A DNA stretch of 24,360 bases, taken from UBA6019 sp035535055 (lineage in GTDB: Bacteria; Chloroflexota; Dormibacteria; Dormibacterales; Dormibacteraceae). A program made the position numbers and the translations under genes. Position 1 is the stretch's first letter. Each line of letters opens with the position of its first letter. The stretch is from positions 1 through 24,360 of the forward strand of contig DATLQT010000074.1 in NCBI GenBank assembly GCA_035535055.1, in the 5' to 3' direction. Shown piece after piece: positions 6,688 to 13,800 of the stretch. The notes beneath the pieces were generated by a model, which was given only the letters and a program-made list of their open reading frames with translations, had not been told where the DNA came from and made no database searches.

Positions 6688-7044
6688 TTAATCGGGATCG
6701 AGCTCGTCGGTTTCCCCATAGTCGAACTCTGGATGGCGTGCCTTGAAGAGGGCCTGTTGCATCTCGAAGAGGCTGTCGAGCGCGCACTGTACCGAGCCGT
6801 CGGCGCAGTAGAGGCTCCGCAGCGACTCCGGCATCTCGGCCAGCCGGTCGTCGATGGCGGCCTGGCGGGTGTCGGGGACGGAGGCGACGCCGTCGCGATT
6901 CATCTCCTCCAGCTGCCAGAGGACGACGTCGGTGAGGCGCAGGAGCCGGTCGAACTTCTGCTCGCGCGCCTTCCGCCGGCGGAGCTCCGCGGTGGCCTGG
7001 ACGATCCGAACGTTAGTCTGGTCAATCATCTTGGAACGCCCCAT
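6688..7044 (-). CDS. Hypothetical protein, 118 aa
   Basis: I do not recognise this protein. It is charged and looks mostly helical, with no signal peptide or membrane segment. A basic region (about residues 18-35, RRRKAREQKFDRLLRL) is followed by an amphipathic stretch, two cysteines six residues apart in LYCADGSVQCAL, and an acidic C-terminal tail. The start is set at the ATG at 7044 because AAGGAGGG lies 13 bases upstream; an ATG five codons later, or a longer form from 7125, is possible. It is divergent from the NUDIX gene. Its codon use is less extreme than its neighbours', which may hint at a younger or transferred gene. It is probably real, given its Shine-Dalgarno and coherent composition, but nothing is known of function. 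Confidence 0.6.
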   Translation of the reverse strand: MGRSKMIDQTNVRIVQATAELRRRKAREQKFDRLLRLTDVVLWQLEEMNRDGVASVPDTRQAAIDDRLAEMPESLRSLYCADGSVQCALDSLFEMQQALFKARHPEFDYGETDELDPD

Positions 7045-7063
7045 TTTCCACGCTTTACCCTCC

Positions 7064-7600
7064 TTGCTCAAGCCCCTTGACGCCTGGGGAACCTTTCGGC
7101 CCGGTTCGCGGCCCGCGGCTGTCACCGCCCTCCTCTACGAACGTGGGGGCGAGCTCTGCGTGCCCTTCGTCGTCCGCCGCGCCGACCTGCCCGACCACCC
7201 CGGCCAGGTGGCTCTGCCGGGCGGGATGGTGAAGCCAGGCGAGCAGGCCTGGCCGGCGGCGGCGCGCGAGGTCGCAGAGGAGATTGGCGTCGACACCGCG
7301 TACCTCGAGCCGCTCGGCGCGGGTGACGTCTTCTACACGGCGGTGACCAACTTCTGCGTGGTGCCCTTCGTGGCGCGCCTCACCCGACCCGACACCATCT
7401 TCAACCATGATCCCGGCGAGCTGGTCGCCGTGCTCGAGGTGCCGCTGACGCGCCTGCTCGACCAACGGGCGTGGGTGATCGGACCGCAGGAGTGGATGGG
7501 CGAGCTCTTCGAATGGGAGGGCTCGACGATCTGGGGCCTGACCGGCCGGATTCTGGCCGACCTGCTCCCCCGACTCCGCCGGGCCCTGGAGGTCTCCTAG
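7064..7600 (+). CDS. NUDIX hydrolase, CoA pyrophosphatase (NudL)-like
   Basis: NUDIX enzymes cleave nucleoside diphosphates linked to another group. The full NUDIX box is present (GMVKPGEQAWPAAA then REVAEEIGV), giving the Mg-binding REVAEE. Just before it, RADLPDHPGQVALPGG resembles the extra motif of CoA pyrophosphatases (RSSHLRTHPGQISFPGG type), so coenzyme A or a similar substrate is a fair guess. About 178 residues, near the family's usual 190-200. The start is uncertain: TTG at 7064 avoids overlap with the divergent gene, while TTG at 7031 gives 11 more residues and has TAGTCT eleven bases upstream. The stop overlaps the end of the convergent ccmD by four bases. Confidence 0.85.
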   Translation: MLKPLDAWGTFRPGSRPAAVTALLYERGGELCVPFVVRRADLPDHPGQVALPGGMVKPGEQAWPAAAREVAEEIGVDTAYLEPLGAGDVFYTAVTNFCVVPFVARLTRPDTIFNHDPGELVAVLEVPLTRLLDQRAWVIGPQEWMGELFEWEGSTIWGLTGRILADLLPRLRRALEVS

Positions 7601-7719
7601 CGGTCCCGGTCGAGGTCGCGGACGCGCTCGGCGGCCGCCCGCGAGCGCCGGGCCAGGTAGGCGACGTAGCCGGCCAGGACGACCACCGCGAAGCCGTAGG
7701 CGCCGAGCAGGTAACTCAC
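7597..7719 (-). CDS. ccmD: CcmD-like heme exporter small membrane protein
   Basis: This 40-residue protein begins GTG-AGT-TAC and reads VSYLLGAYGFAVVVLAGY, then YLARRSRAAAERVRDLDRDR. That is one membrane helix followed by a positively charged tail, the classic CcmD layout. CcmD stabilises the CcmABC-CcmE complex that loads and releases heme-bound CcmE. The GTG overlaps the ccmC stop as GTGA (7716-7719), the position ccmD holds in most ccm operons. Sequence conservation in CcmD is weak, so the call rests on size, topology and position. The 3' end overlaps the convergent NUDIX gene by four bases. Confidence 0.82.
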   Translation of the reverse strand: MSYLLGAYGFAVVVLAGYVAYLARRSRAAAERVRDLDRDR

Positions 7720-8423
7720 CGGTCCACAGCCTCGGCGAGCCGGTCGCTAGCGGTCTCCAGCCGGTAGCGGTAGCCGACCAGCACCAGCGCGAAGAGCAGG
7801 ACGGCGATCGAGCTGACCGCGAAGGTGACCAGCATCTCGGGGGGCAGGTTGGCCGGCGCCGCCGTCTCCAGCGGAGGGTGGATCGTCCGCCACCAGGTGA
7901 CCGAAAAGTGCGTGATCGGCACGTCGATGAAGCCGATGATCCCGACCACGGCGCCGAAGCGGGCGGCCTGCCGGCCGGGGGTGGCGATCCGGCGCATCAG
8001 CAGGTAGCCGGCGTAGATCATCCAGAGCACCAGCGTCGCCACCAGCCGCGGATCCCACCAGACCCACCAGGTTCCCCAGATCGGCTTCGCCCAGATCGAC
8101 CCCATGACCAGAGTCAGGGTGGTGAAGACAAGGCCGACCTCGGCGGCCGCCCGGGCGATCCGGTCCGCCGCGGGCGACTCGTTCCAGAGGTAGACCAGGC
8201 CGCCGACGAGGACCATCGCAAAGGCCACGTAGGCGGCGATGGCGGCCGGGACGTGGAGGTAGAAGATCTTCTGAACCACCCCCTGGACGGCGTCGTCCGG
8301 CGCGTAGAAGACGACGAGGCCGGCCGAGAGGGCGAGCAGCGCCGCGGACGCATAGGCACCGACTTTGAGCAGGTCGGGACCGGAACGGGTGGCGGCGCCG
8401 AGCTGGGCCTGGGTAGTGCTGAT
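7716..8423 (-). CDS. ccmC: Heme exporter/heme-handling membrane protein CcmC
   Basis: CcmC presents heme to CcmE on the outer face of the membrane. The protein has six hydrophobic segments, the tryptophan-rich heme-handling motif WGTWWVWWDPRL (about residues 117-127), and periplasmic histidines in FYLHVP (His57) and VPITHFSVTWWRTIHPP (His172, His182). Length of about 218-235 residues is normal. The start is odd: no ATG, GTG or TTG lies in this frame near the expected N terminus. I give an ATC at 8423, two bases after the ccmB stop; a CTG at 8372 would still give a complete first membrane helix. A noncanonical start or a base error is possible. The next gene, ccmD, overlaps as GTGA. Confidence 0.88.
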   Translation of the reverse strand: MSTTQAQLGAATRSGPDLLKVGAYASAALLALSAGLVVFYAPDDAVQGVVQKIFYLHVPAAIAAYVAFAMVLVGGLVYLWNESPAADRIARAAAEVGLVFTTLTLVMGSIWAKPIWGTWWVWWDPRLVATLVLWMIYAGYLLMRRIATPGRQAARFGAVVGIIGFIDVPITHFSVTWWRTIHPPLETAAPANLPPEMLVTFAVSSIAVLLFALVLVGYRYRLETASDRLAEAVDR

Positions 8424-8425
8424 GG

Positions 8426-9091
8426 CTAGTCGTCCAAAACGAACTTGGCGGACAGGGAGGCCACGACGACGAACAGTATGTCGAAGTCGAGCAGCAGAGC
8501 CAGCGCTCCGTTCAGATCGCCACCGGTGCCGAGCGCAACCTGGAGTGCGCGGCCGCCGATCACCGCGAAGGGCACCCAGAGCGGCAGCGCCAGCACCGGG
8601 AGCAGCAGGTCCCGGGCGCGGGTCTGCGCCGCCAGGGCGGCGAAGAGGCAGCCGACGCCGGCCATGCCGATGGTCGACAGCAGCAGGGTGGCGATCAGCG
8701 GCAGCGAGAGCACCGGCGCGTTGAAGAAGACGCCCAGGGCCGGGACCAGCACCGCCTCGCACGCCGCGAGCAGCGTCGCCGCGGCCAGAGCCTTGCCACC
8801 GAAGATGGCGGCCCGGTTGGCCGGCGTCAGCAGCAGCGGCTCGAGCGAGCCCTGGTCCCGCTCGGAGGCGAAGGTGCGCCCGAAGGCCACCAGCCCGGCG
8901 AAGGTGACCGTGAGCCAGAGCACCCCCGGCGCGACCGCCGAGCCGCCGGTCTCGAGGTCGAAGCCGAAGTTGGCGATCAGGAGCGCCAGCACCACGAACT
9001 GTCCGAGGGCGGGCAGCACCTCGCGGCTGCGCAGCTCCGTCCTGAGATCCTTGCCGGCGACGGCGACGGCAACCCGCAGGTACTCCCTCAC
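8426..9091 (-). CDS. ccmB: Heme exporter permease CcmB
   Basis: CcmB is the membrane subunit that pairs with the CcmA ATPase, and CcmC, to release heme-loaded CcmE. The 221-residue protein has about six hydrophobic segments and the characteristic cytoplasmic FASERDQGSLEPLLLTP segment near the first third, followed by a conserved FGGKAL. Length is normal for CcmB. The start is the GTG at 9091, which overlaps the ccmA stop as GTGA; the open frame extends further upstream but the added residues look unlike the family. The stop (TAG) is followed two bases later by the ccmC region. Confidence 0.92.
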   Translation of the reverse strand: MREYLRVAVAVAGKDLRTELRSREVLPALGQFVVLALLIANFGFDLETGGSAVAPGVLWLTVTFAGLVAFGRTFASERDQGSLEPLLLTPANRAAIFGGKALAAATLLAACEAVLVPALGVFFNAPVLSLPLIATLLLSTIGMAGVGCLFAALAAQTRARDLLLPVLALPLWVPFAVIGGRALQVALGTGGDLNGALALLLDFDILFVVVASLSAKFVLDD

Positions 9092-9711
9092 CGGTAGACC
9101 TCCAGCGGCGACCGGCTGAGGTCGAGGGTCCGGGCGCATAGCCTTGCGGCGAGCTCTCGGTCATGGGTGGCGAGAACCAGGCTGCGGCCCTCGGCAAGCC
9201 GCGCGAGGACGTTCCTGCCCTCCTCGTCGAGGCCGGCGTCGGGCTCGTCGAGGACCAGCAGTTGGGGAGCGTGAAGTACCGCCCGGGCCAGCCCGAGGCG
9301 CTGGGCCATCCCGCGGGAGAGCTCGGCAGCCCGCCTGTCGGCGACCGGGGCGAGGCCCACCAGGTCGAGCGCCGCCCGGGCGCGCGAGCGGTCGACCCCG
9401 AAAAGGACGGCGAAGAACTCGAGGTTCTCGCGGGCGGTGAGGGCCGGGTAGTGACCGGGGTTGTCCCCGAGGTAGCCGATCCGCCGCCGGAGCTCGGCCC
9501 GCTCGATGGAGGCGTCGAGGCCAAGGATCCGGAGCTCGCCCGCGGCCGGCCGTGAGGCCGTCGCCAGCAGCCGCAGCAGGGTCGTCTTGCCGGACCCGTT
9601 CTCACCCAGCACCGCCAGCGAATCACCGGCCTCCAAGACCAGGTCGAGGGGGCCGAGCACCGTCCGGCTGCCATAGCGCTGCCGGAGCCCGGTCGCCTCG
9701 ATCGCCCTCAC
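9088..9711 (-). CDS. ccmA: Heme exporter ATPase CcmA
   Basis: CcmA is the ATP-binding subunit of the CcmAB(C) complex that uses ATP to free heme-loaded CcmE. The 207-residue protein has all core ABC motifs: Walker A GENGSGKTT (36-44), signature LSRGM (131-135), Walker B LLVLDEP (151-157) and the switch His183 in ATHD. The Q-loop position reads LGDNPGHY, so Asn84 appears where many ABC ATPases have Gln. The GTG at 9711 overlaps the stop of the ccmI-like gene (GTGA), and its own stop overlaps ccmB. Its place between ccmI-like and ccmB supports the heme role rather than another small ABC exporter. Confidence 0.93.
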   Translation of the reverse strand: MRAIEATGLRQRYGSRTVLGPLDLVLEAGDSLAVLGENGSGKTTLLRLLATASRPAAGELRILGLDASIERAELRRRIGYLGDNPGHYPALTARENLEFFAVLFGVDRSRARAALDLVGLAPVADRRAAELSRGMAQRLGLARAVLHAPQLLVLDEPDAGLDEEGRNVLARLAEGRSLVLATHDRELAARLCARTLDLSRSPLEVYR

Positions 9712-9944
9712 CGGGCGGCGGTCCGGAGCTCGGCCAGCCGGCGGTCGGCTTCGGGGCGGTCGATCCTTCCCGAAGCGAGGTCCAGCTCCAGCTCCTCCAC
9801 CTGGTGGAGCAGGTCCTCCCGGCCGTCGGCGGGGGGATCCAAGACCGCCGGGTCGGGCTCACCGGGGCGGTCGGCCGGCCGCAAAAGCGGCCAGAGCAGG
9901 AAGGGCAGCGCGAGCAGCAGCAGGACTGTGGCGATGACGATCAA
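9708..9944 (-). CDS. Short CcmI-like cytochrome c biogenesis protein
   Basis: This 78-residue protein has an N-terminal membrane helix (about 2-21, MIVIATVLLLLALPFLLWPL) and a charged C-terminal part with QVEELELDLASGRIDRPEADRRLAELR. That layout matches the N-terminal portion of CcmI/CycH, the apocytochrome-binding partner of CcmF and CcmH, but without its TPR domain. The start is a TTG at 9944 overlapping the ccmH stop as TTGA; a larger open frame exists but its upstream part is only the shadow of ccmH. Position between ccmH and ccmA supports a role in the heme ligation complex. Homology is weak at this size, so the name is tentative. Confidence 0.72.
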   Translation of the reverse strand: MIVIATVLLLLALPFLLWPLLRPADRPGEPDPAVLDPPADGREDLLHQVEELELDLASGRIDRPEADRRLAELRTAAR

Positions 9945-10396
9945 TGGCCCGACCTCCAGGCAGCCAACTCGGCCTCCAGGCCGCGGTCGGCGGCCATCCG
10001 CAGCTCCGCCCGGCTGACCCCCCGGAACCGCCAGCCGAGGACGGCCAGTGCCGCGACGGCCAGCAGCACCAATGCCCAGGGGAAGAGCCAGGCGGCCTGG
10101 CCGCCGGGCTGATTGTCGGCCAGGATCGCCGGCCCGTAGGCCTGCCGGTAGGCGCTGACGATCGCGTCCTGCGATTGACCGGCCGCCAGGCGGCGGGCGA
10201 TGTCGGCCTTCATGTCGGTGCAGATCGGCCGGTCGCAGACGTCCAGCCGCACCTCCTGGCATTGGGGGCAGAGCAACCTCTGCTCGACCGCCAGCTGCGC
10301 CGAGGGTGGCGCCGGCCGCAGGTAGAGCTGCGAGAAGGCCAGGCCGCCGGCAGTGGCCAGGAGCACGACGACCACCGGCGCGACCCAGCCCCTCAT
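9941..10396 (-). CDS. ccmH: CcmH-family thiol-disulfide protein
   Basis: CcmH keeps the apocytochrome CXXCH cysteines reduced before heme attachment. The 151-residue protein has an N-terminal signal/anchor (about 7-27), an outside domain with CPQC (Cys43, Cys46) followed by ADIARRLAAGQSQDAIVSAY typical of the family, and a second membrane helix (about 103-122). It also has Cys54 and Cys59, giving a four-cysteine CPQC..VCDRPIC pattern, where proteobacterial CcmH has only the first pair. The ATG at 10396 overlaps the ccmF stop as ATGA. The longer open frame upstream is a shadow of ccmF. The family call is firm. Confidence 0.9.
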   Translation of the reverse strand: MRGWVAPVVVVLLATAGGLAFSQLYLRPAPPSAQLAVEQRLLCPQCQEVRLDVCDRPICTDMKADIARRLAAGQSQDAIVSAYRQAYGPAILADNQPGGQAAWLFPWALVLLAVAALAVLGWRFRGVSRAELRMAADRGLEAELAAWRSGH

Positions 10397-12372
10397 TCGC
10401 GGCTCCCCGCCAGCGCCGGCCGCCGCGCGACCGCCCGAGCCGGCTCGACCGAGCGCCGCCCGCCCGGCCAGCTGCCGAGCACGACGCCAAGGATCAGCAG
10501 CGCGGCGCCGGCCCAGATCCACCCGACCAGGGGATTGACGAAGACGGTCAGGACCGCGGTCGATGAGCCGGGAGTGTCCTCGAGGACGACGTAGAGGTCC
10601 TCCAGGGGAGTGCTGCGGATGGCGACCTGGGTCGAGGACTGGCCGCCGAAGTCCGCGTAGACGGTCCGTCCCGGCGTCAGCTGGTCGCCGCCCGAGAGGT
10701 CGAGGACGGCACGCTGGATTTGGGTCGGCCCGCTGCGGATGGACTGTACCGAGTCGAGGGTCAGCAGGTAGCCCCCGACGCTGACCGACTGGCCGGGCTG
10801 GAGCGAGGCCTGCCGCTCCTGCTGCCAGAAGTGGGAGCCGGCGAAGCCGGCGGCCGCCACCACGATCCCGAGGTGGGCCAGGTAGGCGCCGTAGCGGCGG
10901 CGGTTGCGAACCGCCAGCCGGAGCGCGGCGCCGGCCCAAGAGCCCGGCAGCCGGGCGGCGAAGCGGGCGCCCTTGAAGTACTCCATCAGCGAGGTCGCGG
11001 CGGCGGCGGCCAGAGTCGGCGCCGCAACTAGCGGCGCCAGGTCGTGGACGCCGGCCGCCAAAAGGGCGGCGAGGGCGGCCACGGCGGCGGTCAACGGCCA
11101 CTTAAGAGTCCGCAGCCAGGCGGTGCCCGCCCTCCGCCAGGGCAGCAGCGGCCCGACGGCCAAGAGCGCGAGCAGGACCAGGAAGAGCGGCCCCGTGACG
11201 CGCTCGTAGAAGGGAGGCCCGACGGCGGCTGCGCGGCCGTTGTAGAGCTGGGTCAAAAGCGGCAGGACAGTCCCCCAGAAGACGGCGAAGGCGAGGCCCG
11301 CGAAGAGCAGGTTCTGGAGCAGGAAGGCGCCCTCGCGGGAGACGCTCGACTCCAGCGTGCGCTCGGAGCGGAGGAGTGGCGCCCGGACCGCCAGCAGGAC
11401 GCCGGAGGCCACCACCGCGATCCCCAAAAAGACGAGGAACCAGGGTCCGATGGCGCTGATGGCGAAGCTGTGGACCGACTGGATCACCCCGCTGCGGACG
11501 ACGAAAGTGCCAAAGATGGAGAGCAGGAAGGCCGCCATCACCAGCCCGTGGTTCCAGGTCTTCAGCATGCCCCGCCGCTCCTGGATCTGGGAGGAATGGA
11601 TGTAGGCGGTGGTCACCAGCCAGGGCAGCAGGGCGACGTTCTCGACCGGGTCCCAGCCCCAGTAGCCGCCCCAGCCGAGGACGTGGTAGGCCCACCACAT
11701 TCCCAGCGTCAGGCCGGTCGACTGGAGGCCCCAGGCGAGCAGCGCCAGCCGCCGGGTCTGGGAGATCCAGGCCGCGTCGGCGCGGCCGGCGAGCAAACCG
11801 GCGCAGGCGAAGGCGAAGGGAACCCCGAAGGAGGCGAAGCCGGCCAGCAGGAAGGGCGGGTGGATCAGCATCCCGCCGTCGCGCAGCAGCGGGTTGAGCC
11901 CGGTGCCGTCCGCGGGGACGAAGCTCAGCAGCTGGAAAGGGCCGGCGACGAAGACCAGCACCAGCAGGAAGAAGGTGAGCAGCGCGGCCAGGACGCCGGT
12001 CGCGTAGGCGGAAAGCCGGCCGCCGCCGCTGCGCGCCAGCGAGACGCCCCCGATCACCGCCAGGATCAAGGTCCAGTAGAGGAGCGAGCCCTCCTGGCCG
12101 GCGTAGAAACCGGCCGCCAGGAGCGGGATCGGCGTGGCGAGGTCGGAGTGCTCGGCGACGTAGGCGATGACGAAGTCATGGCTCAGGAAGGCCGCTTCGA
12201 GCGCGGCTGAGGCCAGCGCAACCGCCGCCGCGGCGGCCCAGAAGGCGCGGCGGGCGACCAGCGCCTGGGGGACCAGGTTGCGGGCGCCGCTCAGCAGGCC
12301 GACAACGCTGGCGAAGCCGGCCAACGCCAGCGCGGCGAGGAGAGCTCCGGAGCCCAGGTCAGCGAGCAGCAC
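10393..12372 (-). CDS. ccmF: Cytochrome c heme lyase subunit CcmF
   Basis: CcmF, with CcmH and CcmI, takes heme from CcmE and attaches it to apocytochrome c. The 659-residue membrane protein is of normal length with over a dozen hydrophobic segments. Seen: GQEGSLLYW (92-100), GMLIHPPFLL with His171, the heme-handling motif in WWAYHVLGWGGYWGWDPVEN (226-245) followed by ALLPWL, and a C-terminal outside domain with further membrane helices. The GTG at 12372 has AGGAGG at 12388-12383, ten bases upstream, making this one of few genes here with a clear Shine-Dalgarno. It lies in the 18-base gap after ccmE and overlaps ccmH by four bases. Confidence 0.95.
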   Translation of the reverse strand: MLLADLGSGALLAALALAGFASVVGLLSGARNLVPQALVARRAFWAAAAAVALASAALEAAFLSHDFVIAYVAEHSDLATPIPLLAAGFYAGQEGSLLYWTLILAVIGGVSLARSGGGRLSAYATGVLAALLTFFLLVLVFVAGPFQLLSFVPADGTGLNPLLRDGGMLIHPPFLLAGFASFGVPFAFACAGLLAGRADAAWISQTRRLALLAWGLQSTGLTLGMWWAYHVLGWGGYWGWDPVENVALLPWLVTTAYIHSSQIQERRGMLKTWNHGLVMAAFLLSIFGTFVVRSGVIQSVHSFAISAIGPWFLVFLGIAVVASGVLLAVRAPLLRSERTLESSVSREGAFLLQNLLFAGLAFAVFWGTVLPLLTQLYNGRAAAVGPPFYERVTGPLFLVLLALLAVGPLLPWRRAGTAWLRTLKWPLTAAVAALAALLAAGVHDLAPLVAAPTLAAAAATSLMEYFKGARFAARLPGSWAGAALRLAVRNRRRYGAYLAHLGIVVAAAGFAGSHFWQQERQASLQPGQSVSVGGYLLTLDSVQSIRSGPTQIQRAVLDLSGGDQLTPGRTVYADFGGQSSTQVAIRSTPLEDLYVVLEDTPGSSTAVLTVFVNPLVGWIWAGAALLILGVVLGSWPGGRRSVEPARAVARRPALAGSRE

Positions 12373-12390
12373 TGGTCGTCAACCTCCTGC

Positions 12391-12774
12391 TCAGGCCGGG
12401 GGCGTGGGCGCGACGGTGAAACGCGAGGGGCACTTGGCAAGCAGCGTTTTGGCGTGGAAGACGCCGTCCGTCTGGATCTGCCCCTCGACCACCACCTGGA
12501 TCCCCGGCTTGAAGATGTCGGGCAGCGGGCCCCTGTAGTCGACCGGCATGCTGGCGCCGTCCTGGGAAGCGGTGAAGCGCACCTCCAGCCCGCCGTCGAG
12601 GCGCTGGACGTCGTCCTGGACGGTGCCCAGCACCCTGGAATCGCCCACCGCAGGGTTCCGCTTCAGCTCCGCGACGGTCCGGTAGTACTGGGCGTTGCTG
12701 GCGGTGGCGCTGAAGACCAGGTAGCCGACGCAGACCGCGACCACCGCCGCCAGCAGCCCCCATTTGAGGATCAC
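12391..12774 (-). CDS. ccmE: Heme chaperone CcmE (cysteine-type variant)
   Basis: CcmE carries heme covalently from CcmABCD to the CcmF lyase. The 127-residue protein has an N-terminal membrane anchor (about 4-21), then an OB-fold domain with RVLGTVQDDVQR and GIQVVVEGQIQTDGVFHAKTLLAKCPSRF. Proteobacterial CcmE binds heme through His in an HxxxY motif; here the position is Cys115 (KCPSRF), as in the known Cys-type CcmE group, but with Phe119 instead of the usual Tyr. The GTG at 12774 overlaps the stop of the oxidoreductase gene as GTGA. The larger open frame upstream is a shadow of that gene. Confidence 0.92.
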   Translation of the reverse strand: MILKWGLLAAVVAVCVGYLVFSATASNAQYYRTVAELKRNPAVGDSRVLGTVQDDVQRLDGGLEVRFTASQDGASMPVDYRGPLPDIFKPGIQVVVEGQIQTDGVFHAKTLLAKCPSRFTVAPTPPA

Positions 12775-13787
12775 CGCGGGGCCAGGGCCTGAAGCGCCGC
12801 GAGCGTCTCGGCGGGGTCGTTGCCGGGCACGCTGAGCGCGACCGAGACCTCGCTGACGCCGACCCGGGCGAGTTCCCCGAGTCGCTCGCGGCACTCCTGC
12901 GCGGGCCCGATGATGGTGACGAGGTCCACCATCTCGTCGGAGATGACCGCCATCGCCTCGTCCTTGCGGCGGTCCAAGTAGAGGTCTTGGATCCGCTTGG
13001 CCTCCTCCTCATACCCGTAGGAGCACCAGAGCTGGTTGTAGTAGTTCTTCTCGCGTGAGCCCATGCCGCCGATGTAGAGGGCGAGGTGGGCGCGGGTCGC
13101 GTCCCGGCCGGCCTTCCGATCCGACGTCACGACCACCGGCTGGATCGGACAGACGGAGAGGTCGGAGAGCGATCGGCCGGCCCGCGCCGCCCCCTTCTCC
13201 AGCCCGGGCTTGATCACGCTGTCGTAGTGGGCGGGGGCGAAGAAGACCGGCAGCCAGCCCTCGGCCAGCTCGCCCGCCAGCGCGACCCCGCTGGGGGTGA
13301 GGGTCGCCAGGTAGATGGGCACTTGGGAGCGGACCGGGTTGGTGATCAGCTTGAGGCCCATTCCGAGGTGGAAGATCTCGCCCTCGTAGTTGAGGCGCTC
13401 GCGCCGGAGGACCAGGCGCACGATCTCGATCGTCTCCCGCATCCGGCGCACACCGCGTTCGAACTTGACGCCGTGCCAGCCCTCGATCACCTGGTGACCG
13501 CTGGTGCCGAGCCCAAGGGTGAAGCGGCCGTTGGAGATCAGGTCCAGGGAGCCCGCGGTCTGGGCGATGAGGGCCGGGCTGCGGCTGAAGACATTGACGA
13601 TGCCGGTCCCGATCTTGATCCGCTCGGTGGCCACGGCGAGCTGGGTGCAGATGGTGAACGCGTCCCAGCCGTAGGCCTCGGCGACCCAGACGGTGTCGTA
13701 TCCGAGCCGGTCGGCTTCCTGCACGTAGGCGACGACCATCTCGCGAGGGAGGTAGTCGGCATACGGGACGTTGATCCCGAGCTTCAC
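12771..13787 (-). CDS. LLM-class (F420-type) flavin/F420-dependent oxidoreductase
   Basis: The 338-residue protein is a luciferase-like monooxygenase-family TIM barrel, of the group that often uses coenzyme F420. Seen: N-terminal LGINVPYADYL, EADRLGYDTVWVAEAYGWDAF, TERIKIGTGIVNVFSRSPALIAQTAGSLD and FTLGLGTSGHQVIEGWHG, all typical of the F420-dependent branch; C-terminal ECRERLGELARVGVSEVSV also fits. The substrate cannot be told. It is the first gene of the ccm operon and its stop overlaps ccmE as GTGA, so it is translationally coupled to heme maturation genes. The GTG at 13787 lies seven bases after TAGACT with no Shine-Dalgarno, pointing to a leaderless transcript. Family sure; cofactor (F420 versus FMN) and role uncertain. 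Confidence 0.9.
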   Translation of the reverse strand: MKLGINVPYADYLPREMVVAYVQEADRLGYDTVWVAEAYGWDAFTICTQLAVATERIKIGTGIVNVFSRSPALIAQTAGSLDLISNGRFTLGLGTSGHQVIEGWHGVKFERGVRRMRETIEIVRLVLRRERLNYEGEIFHLGMGLKLITNPVRSQVPIYLATLTPSGVALAGELAEGWLPVFFAPAHYDSVIKPGLEKGAARAGRSLSDLSVCPIQPVVVTSDRKAGRDATRAHLALYIGGMGSREKNYYNQLWCSYGYEEEAKRIQDLYLDRRKDEAMAVISDEMVDLVTIIGPAQECRERLGELARVGVSEVSVALSVPGNDPAETLAALQALAPR

Positions 13788-13794
13788 GATGGGC

Positions 13795-13800
13795 AGTCTA
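13795..13800 (-). promoter_or_regulatory. -10 element for the oxidoreductase-ccm operon
   Basis: TAGACT on the minus strand ends seven bases before the GTG at 13787, the spacing expected for a leaderless start. Its first three bases are also the TAG stop codon of the upstream beta-glucosidase gene. No TTGACA-like -35 was recognised. Confidence 0.5.

Noticed and set aside
9945..10490. N-terminal extension of the ccmI-like frame
   Set aside because: The added residues are the out-of-frame shadow of ccmH; the TTGA overlap at 9941-9944 gives a natural start.
11044..12210. 388-codon plus-strand open frame
   Set aside because: Antisense to ccmF; Gln/Gly/Glu/Asp-rich composition typical of a reverse-frame shadow.
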